Source of the DNA: Gammaproteobacteria bacterium
Lineage (GTDB): Bacteria > Pseudomonadota > Gammaproteobacteria > GRL18
DNA: 5,492 nt
Direction of reading: 5' to 3'
Assembly: GCA_030632625.1 (NCBI GenBank)
Contig: DAOVUK010000259.1
Coordinates: forward strand, 1 to 5,492
The notes under the pieces are model-generated. The model saw only the letters and a list, made by a program, of their open reading frames with translations, had not been told where the DNA came from and did no database searches. Below, piece after piece: positions 1 to 5,371 of the stretch. A program made the translations under genes and the position numbers. Every line of letters starts with the position of its first letter. The first letter of the stretch is position 1.

Positions 1-1844
1 ATCCGCTCAAACTCATTAGAATCTGCAGAATACTGAATTCCTGCATTGCGAAATTCCAGTTGCGGATACAGAGCAATTCGAGCCTGACTGACTATAAAGG
101 GCAAAATAAGCAGTATTAAAATAATAGCAACCGCAAAACAATAATTTCTAATCAATTTATAAATACGTCCCTCAGCAGGCAAAGCACGTAACAAAGCCAC
201 AGCAATAATCAGATTAATCCAGATTAACTGAGGAGCATCTGGCTGATGCCAGGTTAAGATTAAGGCAGACAAAGCCACCACTCCCCACCGCAGATCCCAT
301 AATTTAAATACAGCAATAGCCGTTATCAACACCAAAAACAAATCTAATAGTGTCCATTTTTTTAACCAGGTACCGCGGACATCAGCACCGCTGAGGGCAA
401 ATAACTTCCAGCCAGCCGGTAAATACAAAGTCGCCTTAACTGTATTAAAGTCAATATCCCAGCCACTGCTCGAAAAAGTGCGAGTTTGTGATTCAATACG
501 ACTATCAGCCGATAAATTAAGATTACCATGGCGTACCTCAATTCCCTGAAGCCCATCTTTCCCCTGAGTAATATATTGAGGAGTACCGTTAAGAGTTACC
601 TGTCCGGGAATCATGTCTTTAGAGGTATTTAAGCGCCATTGTCGTGATAATTTACCCGTTATTTTGTCATTGACAGTTAAGCCCTTGCCGTCAAAATCCA
701 GCCAGATTTTTTTTGTTAGATTTAATTGATCCGGCTCGGGTTCAGGATCACCCCGTTTAATGATCTCAAAATCCATTTGTTCGCCGCTGTTCATTTGAAA
801 TGCCGGATATTTTTTCCACTGAGCAGGAAGTTGAGTCTGGTTGGCATCAATACTGATTTTACCCAGCACATTAATACGCCTCAGATGAGGCTGCTGATCC
901 AGTACCCAGATTTCATTTTCAGGCCATGGTTGGGCAAACTCCGGTAAAGGGATTGAATGAATTTCTTCAGGATAAAAAGAAGCCGCATTAATAGTCCATT
1001 GTCCCGCCCTGACCTGTATTTTCAAATGTCCCTGTTTATTGATCTGAGCCGGTAGTTTGCTGCTGACAGCACTTGCAGTAAAACCTTTCAGCAGCGCCCC
1101 GCTTATTATGACTTCACGTTGCTGACCGGAGACATCGACTTTTATCAGGGTTTCAATTTTAAGCGGTATGCTGTCTGTCACCTTGCGGAATATATGTAAA
1201 TCGAGACGATTATTTTGATGACTGGCTGACCGCGAACTTTTTAACCAGAGTTTGCCATTACGAAAATCAGGCAGGTTAAGCAATTTATCATTGATGGTTA
1301 AATTGATTAAACCGGTTTCACCGGGTATTGATAAATATTTGGGCTGCTGCTGCCAATAAAACTCACCTTTTATACTATGGCGGCCTTCTGGAAGCTGCAC
1401 AAAAGGTTTACCATTACGAGTGATTACCGGATGTAATTGTTCATCTATTGTGACATTTTCCGGCCAGTTTTTATTATCACCGGGCAATGGCACAAAAGAT
1501 TCTGCGTACAGCTGCCACTGCTGTAAAAACTTTCCGCTGGGTTGAGACTTTTCGCTGGGTTGAGACTCTTCACCAGGTTGAAACTCTTCACCCTTATTTC
1601 CCATAGTTATAAACAGTGGACCGGGATAGGCACATAAATGCTGATTATTGTTGTAAATGACCGGGCATTTAATTTCCGGCTGGTCTTTTAAAACCCAGGG
1701 CAGCCATTTTTTTAAGTCTTCGGGTATGTTTTCACTTCTGTTATCAAACGTTCCGGCATTTACCGATAAAGCGGTAAGCATCAATACCAGCAGCAAAACC
1801 AGGCTGAAAAATAATTTCATCTGATTATCAGAGTGTCTAAACAT
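1..1844 (-). CDS. Large exported membrane protein of unknown function, N-terminal part (runs off left edge)
   Basis: The frame is open from ATG 1844 to the window edge (about 614 codons, no stop), so the C-terminus is missing. Residues 9-30 form a signal peptide (LLLVLMLTALSVNA), with likely cleavage after VNA. Residues ~31-490 look beta-rich and periplasmic, with two cysteines (C60, C71) in the context KCPV...LCAYPG that may form a disulfide. Residues 86-103 are three hexapeptide repeats. Four hydrophobic segments follow at about 498-516, 521-532, 540-556 and 569-587, and the chain then returns to a polar stretch. This predicts a large periplasmic domain before a four-helix membrane block. 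In-frame ATGs at 1859 and 1856 are alternatives; 1844 is preferred because GGGGGA lies 4 nt upstream of it, and an in-frame TGA just before 1859 bars longer forms. I do not recognise a named family. It resembles long uncharacterised proteobacterial membrane proteins, but this is an impression only. Confidence 0.85.
   Translation of the reverse strand, partial: MFRHSDNQMKLFFSLVLLLVLMLTALSVNAGTFDNRSENIPEDLKKWLPWVLKDQPEIKCPVIYNNNQHLCAYPGPLFITMGNKGEEFQPGEESQPSEKSQPSGKFLQQWQLYAESFVPLPGDNKNWPENVTIDEQLHPVITRNGKPFVQLPEGRHSIKGEFYWQQQPKYLSIPGETGLINLTINDKLLNLPDFRNGKLWLKSSRSASHQNNRLDLHIFRKVTDSIPLKIETLIKVDVSGQQREVIISGALLKGFTASAVSSKLPAQINKQGHLKIQVRAGQWTINAASFYPEEIHSIPLPEFAQPWPENEIWVLDQQPHLRRINVLGKISIDANQTQLPAQWKKYPAFQMNSGEQMDFEIIKRGDPEPEPDQLNLTKKIWLDFDGKGLTVNDKITGKLSRQWRLNTSKDMIPGQVTLNGTPQYITQGKDGLQGIEVRHGNLNLSADSRIESQTRTFSSSGWDIDFNTVKATLYLPAGWKLFALSGADVRGTWLKKWTLLDLFLVLITAIAVFKLWDLRWGVVALSALILTWHQPDAPQLIWINLIIAVALLRALPAEGRIYKLIRNYCFAVAIILILLILPFIVSQARIALYPQLEFRNAGIQYSADSNEFER
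1535..1588 (-). repeat. Three tandem 18-bp units inside the membrane-protein gene
   Basis: Units lie at 1535-1552, 1553-1570 and 1571-1588. The first two differ at a single base near the end; the third is more diverged. They encode hexapeptides EEFQPG, EESQPS and EKSQPS (residues 86-103), pattern E[EK][FS]QP[GS]. The stretch is hydrophilic and proline-containing, so it probably forms a flexible linker between the small Cys-containing N-terminal segment and the rest of the periplasmic domain. Because the unit is a multiple of three, copy number could change by slippage without breaking the frame. Confidence 0.85.
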
Positions 1845-1893
1845 GCTTTCCCCCATCATCTGTCAATCCGTTCACTTTCCAGAATTGATCTTC

Positions 1894-1899
1894 AGTATA
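1894..1899 (-). promoter_or_regulatory. Candidate -10 box for the membrane-protein gene
   Basis: On the minus strand the hexamer is TATACT (5 of 6 to TATAAT), which would start transcription near 1887 and give a leader of about 43 nt before ATG 1844. No good -35 hexamer is visible at 16-18 bp spacing (AGGGAA or CAGGGA there), so an activator may be needed. The inverted repeat at 1920-1954 lies directly upstream. Confidence 0.4.
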
Positions 1900-1919
1900 G
1901 CGAATCTTTATTTTAATTC

Positions 1920-1954
1920 CCTGATATTAATGAAAAAAATTCACAAATATCAGG
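1920..1954. promoter_or_regulatory. Inverted repeat upstream of the membrane-protein promoter
   Basis: CCTGATATT (1920-1928) and AATATCAGG (1946-1954) are perfect 9-bp arms separated by 17 bp. The centre (1937) lies about 50 bp upstream of the transcription start predicted from the TATACT box. It could be a binding site for a dimeric regulator, or a weak hairpin with an A-rich loop. It has no T-run after the stem, so a terminator role is unlikely. Confidence 0.4.
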
Positions 1955-1989
1955 AAACTATTTTACTGGCAAGAATAGAAACTGCAGAA

Positions 1990-2221
1990 ACGTTCAAAAG
2001 TGGTGCTTTAATCCACAAGTCGTGAGGTATATGAAGGTGTGGTTTCAGAGTGAGGAACATGGTGAAGTAAGTGCTGGCGTTGGAGGTGTGGTACAGTTCT
2101 GGGGACGCTGCGAGTACGTCCATGTAGCGCTTAATGAAAACATCCCTGTTTTCAGAAACCCCAGAACTGTACCACACCTCCGCCGCCAGTACGCTTGTTA
2201 AATACAACCATTTCCGAACGG
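1990..2221. repeat. Composite palindromic repeat element, probably a small non-autonomous mobile element
   Basis: The core is a perfect 23-bp inverted repeat, 2082-2104 against 2159-2181. Beyond a 2-bp mismatch it continues imperfectly, so the arms extend to about 2071-2104 and 2159-2192. The 54-bp centre holds a second perfect hairpin: TGAAAACA (2135-2142), loop TCCC, TGTTTTCA (2147-2154). Degenerate outer ends may exist: 1990-2005 and the reverse complement of 2206-2221 agree at about 11 of 16 positions. This would make the unit about 232 bp, but those boundaries are tentative. No transposase is present. The stem would form a strong RNA structure in either direction and might stop or stabilise the 3' end of the propeller transcript, which ends just upstream on the minus strand. 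Confidence 0.65.
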
Positions 2222-2282
2222 CTCCTTTGGTAGTTTTGCCGATATTTGGAAAAATATGCAAATTTGTAAATAACCGTTTTTC

Positions 2283-3605
2283 TTACATATTGACGCCATC
2301 ACCATTCCAGATGAAGCTGCCCATCAATATATTGGCATCGCCATTATCCAGCTCAAGTGTTCTGGTCACTTCCAGTGTTTCCAGGTCTATTTCAAAAAAA
2401 ACAGCATCATGACTGGCGGCACTGTAAAAATACTTCATGTCCAGACTCACGCCTGAAGTATGCGCCTGCGACTTATAGCTGGGATCTGCAGAAGCAGCTA
2501 CCTCTATATTTTTCTTCCAGGTGTGATTTTTGGTATTGATGACGGTCATGTAGGTCGCATTATGATTGGTCACTATCGCCAGATCCCACATTGGGGCAAA
2601 GGTGGTGTGACCTGCACCAGGGCCGGCATTAATCATCTTTACAACTTCCATAGTGTCTTTATTGATAACAAAAACATGTCCCTCAGCCGAGCCTATATAG
2701 ATATGTATACCATCAGGATGAAAGTCGGCGTGATGCGATCCCATTAGAGATGGATCCAGTCCCGAGTGATGAGAACTCAATTCAACCTCACCGGTTTTTA
2801 CCAGTTTTTCACCACGAACTTCAAAGCGAATAATGGATGGTGAAATTATTTCACTTTGATTGCCTTCTGCAACAGCATAAAATATTTTTTCATCACTACC
2901 ATTCATAGTGTCTGCAGACGGCTGAAACAGATGATGAACCGAGGTCGTCGTTGATAAAGCGGATAACGGCTTGCTGCTGTTGTTTTTATCCCAAAGCTGT
3001 ATCTGACGATAGGCACGATCCAGCATAAAGAAACGGGAATCATCCAGCCATAGCGGATGTCCTGTTGACAGAGTTCCGCCAAAGTCCTGAGGTGTGGTTA
3101 ATTCATCATAGCCGATAACATTTACCACCTGATCATGCTCGACATTGATAATACTGGTCAGAGGCTTATCGCCGCCAGAAACAGCTGTCAGACCAGTATC
3201 AGTATTGTAGTTAGTTGAGCGTGGTTTGTGTTGCAGAGGGATTATACCGGCATTTTCAATAGTATAGTTATCAACAACTGTGAGTGATTCAGTCTTTCGT
3301 GTAAGCGCATAGGCCTTCTCGGCACCCTGCTGATCGATACCATATGGACCGTCTCCCGTTTCATCGACTATGGTCAATAATTTCATATTATCAACATCAA
3401 TCACAAAGACTCGATTGGAATCCCAATCACCATAGTAGGCTAAATTTTCAACTTCAAATATATTGTTGCTGATATAACTGTCCTGATTTACATATCCAGG
3501 GTTTCTAAAATCATGATCATGCTGCATTTCTTCTGCATGGATAGAGCCAATGCTCAACAGAATCATGCCAAATAAGCTTAGCGTAGTAAATTTAATCGTT
3601 TTCAT
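2283..3605 (-). CDS. Periplasmic beta-propeller protein, histidine-rich, function unknown
   Basis: 440 residues, complete. ATG 3605 is preceded by GGAGA about 8 nt upstream. Residues 1-24 are a Sec signal peptide (hydrophobic core LSLFGMILLSIG, cleavage after IHA). The mature protein starts EEMQHDHD and then shows repeated propeller blades from about residue 48 to the C-terminus, with YVTN-like strand patterns such as VFVIDVDNMKLLTIV (67-81), IYIGSAEGHVFVINKDT (302-318) and AIVTNHNATYMTVINT (343-358). Histidines recur at similar blade positions: H183 (TGHPLW), H224/H225, H279/H280, H291/H292/H296 (GSHHADFHPDG), H333 (GAGHTTF) and H382 (AHTSG). No CxxCH motif is present, so covalent haem is not expected. 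Relatives could be the YVTN, cytochrome d1-type or SBP56-like propellers; the sequence does not decide. It lies behind its own operator-like site and is separated from the upstream acidic-protein gene by a terminator, so it is probably its own transcript. Confidence 0.9.
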   Translation of the reverse strand: MKTIKFTTLSLFGMILLSIGSIHAEEMQHDHDFRNPGYVNQDSYISNNIFEVENLAYYGDWDSNRVFVIDVDNMKLLTIVDETGDGPYGIDQQGAEKAYALTRKTESLTVVDNYTIENAGIIPLQHKPRSTNYNTDTGLTAVSGGDKPLTSIINVEHDQVVNVIGYDELTTPQDFGGTLSTGHPLWLDDSRFFMLDRAYRQIQLWDKNNSSKPLSALSTTTSVHHLFQPSADTMNGSDEKIFYAVAEGNQSEIISPSIIRFEVRGEKLVKTGEVELSSHHSGLDPSLMGSHHADFHPDGIHIYIGSAEGHVFVINKDTMEVVKMINAGPGAGHTTFAPMWDLAIVTNHNATYMTVINTKNHTWKKNIEVAASADPSYKSQAHTSGVSLDMKYFYSAASHDAVFFEIDLETLEVTRTLELDNGDANILMGSFIWNGDGVNM

Positions 3606-3656
3606 TTTTGAATCTCCAATCTATTGATTGAAATAAAACCGCATACACATCGTTAC

Positions 3657-3674
3657 CTGTTATATTGATAACAG
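3657..3674. promoter_or_regulatory. Operator-like palindrome upstream of the propeller gene
   Basis: CTGTTATATTGATAACAG has perfect 7-bp arms around a 4-bp centre (ATTG). The core GTTAT-N4-ATAAC has the 14-bp geometry of CRP/FNR-family sites and differs from the palindrome at 4334-4347 by one symmetric base per half-site. Flanking TTAC (3653-3656) and GTAA (3677-3680) extend the symmetry with a 2-nt offset. The site centre is 60 bp upstream of the propeller ATG. A weak -10, TTTTAT (3638-3633 on the minus strand, 4 of 6), would put the site at about -40. Binding by the regulator in this window is inference. Confidence 0.45.
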
Positions 3675-3760
3675 ATGTAAAATCCGGTACTATTTCTATC
3701 AGATATGAATTTATAACAAAGTATTTTAGAGATGGGTTGCAGTCGTTTCACTGACAGCCA

Positions 3761-3784
3761 ATTGCTCTGCTGATGCAGAACAAT
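3761..3784. other. Hairpin in the propeller upstream region
   Basis: ATTGCTCTGC (3761-3770), loop TGAT, GCAGAACAAT (3775-3784) form a 10-bp stem with one C-A mismatch. There is no T-run on either side, so it is not a classical terminator. It lies about 155 bp upstream of the propeller ATG and its role is unknown. Confidence 0.4.
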
Positions 3785-3796
3785 GCGGAAGTCAAA

Positions 3797-3841
3797 TATT
3801 TTCTTATAACTTACGGTATTATTTTCTTATAACTACGGTAT
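3797..3841. repeat. Tandem direct repeat, two copies
   Basis: A 23-bp copy at 3797-3819 is followed without gap by a 22-bp copy at 3820-3841. They are identical except that the second lacks one T (CTTATAACTTACGGTAT versus CTTATAACTACGGTAT). It is non-coding and lies between the terminator at 3865-3898 and the propeller operator. It could be a paired protein-binding site or a simple duplication. Confidence 0.7.
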
Positions 3842-3864
3842 ATTGAAGGTAGAGAGCAGAAGTT

Positions 3865-3898
3865 TGAATAAAAGTTCCCTTTCAGGAACTTTTATTCA
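3865..3898 (-). terminator. Rho-independent terminator of the acidic-protein gene (likely bidirectional)
   Basis: A perfect 14-bp stem (3865-3878 with 3885-3898) has a 6-nt loop (CTTTCA). The GTTCC/GGAAC base of the loop end is followed on the minus strand by the run CTTTTATTC, so the U-rich tail lies within the descending arm. It starts 10 bp after the TGA of the acidic-protein gene. The A-rich ascending arm makes it nearly symmetric, so it could also stop plus-strand transcripts. Confidence 0.8.
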
Positions 3899-3908
3899 GT
3901 TCCCTGCA

Positions 3909-4274
3909 TCATTGCGGTGCTTGAGAAGGATCATAATCATCCTGTATAATGTTCACGGTAACGCTGCCGTCTTCATTAAACGTGATTGACATATCAACTT
4001 CACCATCAAGCAACTCAATGTATTCAAGCATATCATCTCTTAAAATAAGAGATTCCAGGTCACCCACTGAGTCCAGGGTAATCGTCGTCTCAGTAATACC
4101 ACTGCTACCCATTTCTTCATCAAAAGTAAGGGTTGCATGAGGTGTGTCCGCGACCATACTATCTATCATTGCATAGATATCTACATCAACCATGTCAGCT
4201 GCCGGATGATGAGCATACAGATTAGTACTGGAAAGTAACAGGGCTATAGCGATTAATTGAAAAAATTTGTTCAT
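3909..4274 (-). CDS. Small, very acidic exported protein of unknown function
   Basis: 121 residues, complete. ATG 4274 follows AAAGGA with about 8 nt spacing. Residues 1-21 are a signal peptide (FFQLIAIALLLSSTNLYA), with cleavage predicted after LYA, leaving a mature protein that starts HHPAADM. The mature ~100 residues carry about 24 Asp/Glu against a single Arg (R79) and no Lys or Cys, so it is strongly acidic. Alternating patterns such as ATLTFDEE, ETTITLDS and VDMSITFNEDGSVTVNII suggest beta strands. An N-terminal His-His after processing could bind Cu(II) or another metal, but this is inference. I do not recognise the family. It is divergent from the FNR-like regulator gene across a 168-bp region that contains an FNR-type palindrome, and ends at a strong terminator. 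Confidence 0.85.
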   Translation of the reverse strand: MNKFFQLIAIALLLSSTNLYAHHPAADMVDVDIYAMIDSMVADTPHATLTFDEEMGSSGITETTITLDSVGDLESLILRDDMLEYIELLDGEVDMSITFNEDGSVTVNIIQDDYDPSQAPQ

Positions 4275-4305
4275 TGATTCATCCTTTATTAATTAAGTTG
4301 AAACT

Positions 4306-4311
4306 ATTATT
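4306..4311 (-). promoter_or_regulatory. Candidate -10 box for the acidic-protein gene
   Basis: On the minus strand the hexamer is AATAAT (5 of 6 to TATAAT). With the usual spacing it predicts a start at about 4299, 25 nt before ATG 4274. From that start the palindrome at 4334-4347 is centred at -41.5, the standard position for an FNR-type class II activator, and it would take the place of a -35 box. The start is inferred, not observed. Confidence 0.45.
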
Positions 4312-4333
4312 GATTGAATGAACATTGTTTTCG

Positions 4334-4347
4334 GTGATAATTATCAC
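4334..4347. promoter_or_regulatory. FNR-type operator in the divergent promoter region
   Basis: GTGATAATTATCAC is a perfect 14-bp palindrome, GTGAT-N4-ATCAC. It matches the FNR consensus TTGAT-N4-ATCAA in length, spacing and 4 of 5 bases per half-site. It lies 59 bp from the acidic-protein ATG and 95 bp from the regulator ATG. It could therefore activate the minus-strand gene and also serve autoregulation. The regulator encoded next to it has the ExxSR recognition residues expected for GAT-containing half-sites. Confidence 0.65.
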
Positions 4348-4442
4348 GAGTATCATGCCAATTGACGGAAGTAAGATTCGTATCACATTTTCTGAAAATA
4401 TTTAATTTTTTTGGGGAACTTTTAAAGAATAAAGGATCACAG

Positions 4443-5168
4443 ATGACGACCAGAAAAAAATCTCGTACACTCTGCACCGATCCAGAATGGCTTGGCCGTG
4501 CAGACTGCAGACACTGTGGTATTCGTCATATGATGTTGTTTTCAGAGTTTCAGGGTAGCGATTTCGACCACATACTGGAACCCATCGATAATTTACGTTA
4601 CGCAGAAAATAGCCTGTTGTATAACCAGGGAGATGACGATAACAAGGTCTATTCAATTCGCAGCGGCTTTATAAAACTGGTTCAATCCCAGCGCGATGGC
4701 TCATTACGTATCGTACGTCTGCTGGGTCCCGGGGCAATTTTTGGCATTGAAGCACTGCTTGATATGCCTTATCGCCATACAGTGATAGCGCTGGCCGAAC
4801 TGGATGTCTGCCGTATTTATACTGCGACACTTAAACACCTGGAAAAAGAAAAACCCCGGCTCAACGAAAAAGTCATGGCCCACTGGGAGCAGCACCTCGC
4901 TTTTGCCGATCGCTGGATAAGTGAATTATCATCCGGCAGCGTACGCTCAAGGACATTAAAGCTGCTCAGTTTTCTGGCTGAGCTAAACGGGGATGGCAGC
5001 GACACTATCCGTTTTTTTGGTTATGAAGATATGGCTTCGATGATAGGCTCTTCAAGGGAAGCTTTTTCTCGTATTGTAGCCGAACTGAAAAATGAAGGCG
5101 TGCTCGTTAAAACTGATGACAGCCAGATTTATCGCTTTTTACATACAGACGGGAATACCACCGATTAG
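4443..5168 (+). CDS. CRP/FNR-family transcription regulator, FNR-like with atypical cysteine pattern
   Basis: 241 residues from ATG 4443, chosen over an in-frame TTG at 4362 because AAGGA lies 6 nt upstream and family homology starts here. Residues ~33-130 are the cyclic-nucleotide-type beta-roll (YAENSLLYNQGDDDNKVYSI; LLGPGAIFGIEALL), ~135-165 the dimerisation helix, and ~168-235 the winged helix-turn-helix. The recognition helix reads SSREAFSRIV with E206, S209 and R210 in the ExxSR arrangement that E. coli FNR uses to read TTGAT. The only cysteines are C11, C22, C25 and C123. C22, C25 and C123 align with FNR cluster ligands C20, C23 and C122, but the position of C29 is M31, and C11 is extra. 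A [4Fe-4S] oxygen or NO sensor with a swapped ligand is possible; loss of the cluster is the alternative. It is divergent from the acidic-protein gene and probably monocistronic. Called FNR-like rather than fnr because orthology is not shown. Confidence 0.92.
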   Translation: MTTRKKSRTLCTDPEWLGRADCRHCGIRHMMLFSEFQGSDFDHILEPIDNLRYAENSLLYNQGDDDNKVYSIRSGFIKLVQSQRDGSLRIVRLLGPGAIFGIEALLDMPYRHTVIALAELDVCRIYTATLKHLEKEKPRLNEKVMAHWEQHLAFADRWISELSSGSVRSRTLKLLSFLAELNGDGSDTIRFFGYEDMASMIGSSREAFSRIVAELKNEGVLVKTDDSQIYRFLHTDGNTTD

Positions 5169-5187
5169 TTCCACTATTGCAGACCAT

Positions 5188-5245
5188 CTTATTTAGAATG
5201 TTATGTTACAAAAACGATGCTCGGAAAAAATTAAGTCTAAATAAG
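5188..5245. other. Inverted repeat downstream of the regulator gene
   Basis: CTTATTTAGA (5188-5197) and TCTAAATAAG (5236-5245) are perfect 10-bp arms with 38 bp between them. It begins 20 bp after the regulator stop codon. The long loop and AT-rich stem make it a poor terminator; its role is unknown. Confidence 0.45.
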
Positions 5246-5266
5246 TGTTCTTAAATGGTGTATATG

Positions 5267-5287
5267 GAGCACCTGTGGATGGTGCTC
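5267..5287. other. GC-rich hairpin downstream of the regulator gene
   Basis: GAGCACC (5267-5273), loop TGTGGAT, GGTGCTC (5281-5287) form a perfect 7-bp stem. Short arms GTTCT (5247-5251) and AGAAC (5288-5292) flank it asymmetrically. No T-run follows, so it is at most a weak or Rho-assisted transcript end. The remainder of 5169-5371 shows no gene. Confidence 0.45.
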
Positions 5288-5371
5288 AGAACCGCTTAAA
5301 GTGTGACTTACAACTCTTTTTTACAGAAATACCAGTCAACACATTGGGACTGACCAAATAGAGTAATTCAT

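Noticed and set aside
362..947. Short frames on both strands opposite or within the membrane-protein gene (362-556 minus, 726-947 plus)
   Set aside because: They overlap a continuous 614-codon frame with clear signal peptide and membrane segments, so they are shadows.
2242..2257. ATATTT/AAATAT hairpin as terminator of the propeller gene
   Set aside because: The stem is only 6 bp of A-T pairs with no GC and no well-placed U-run. The propeller transcript end remains unassigned.
1950..2261. 103-codon minus-strand reading frame as a protein gene
   Set aside because: It spans the palindromic element at 1990-2221, its middle is encoded by the inverted repeat arms, no clear ribosome-binding site precedes its ATG, and it has no recognisable domain. 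It is better explained by the repeat.
2134..2412. 92-codon plus-strand frame as a gene
   Set aside because: It reads through the right arm of the repeat and then antisense into the 3' end of the propeller gene; no family features.
2283..3605. Propeller as NirF, NirN or nitrous oxide reductase
   Set aside because: No CxxCH haem motif, no CuA cysteine motif, and length and motifs do not match these proteins. Only a general propeller resemblance is seen.
4362..4442. TTG at 4362 as start of the regulator, adding 27 residues
   Set aside because: The extra residues do not resemble the family, the FNR-like alignment begins after ATG 4443, and a good AAGGA lies 6 nt before ATG 4443. The extension would also lie in the promoter region.
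5169..5371. Intergenic hairpins as a Rho-independent terminator of the regulator gene
   Set aside because: Neither the 10-bp inverted repeat (38-bp loop) nor the 7-bp GC stem is followed by a T-run.
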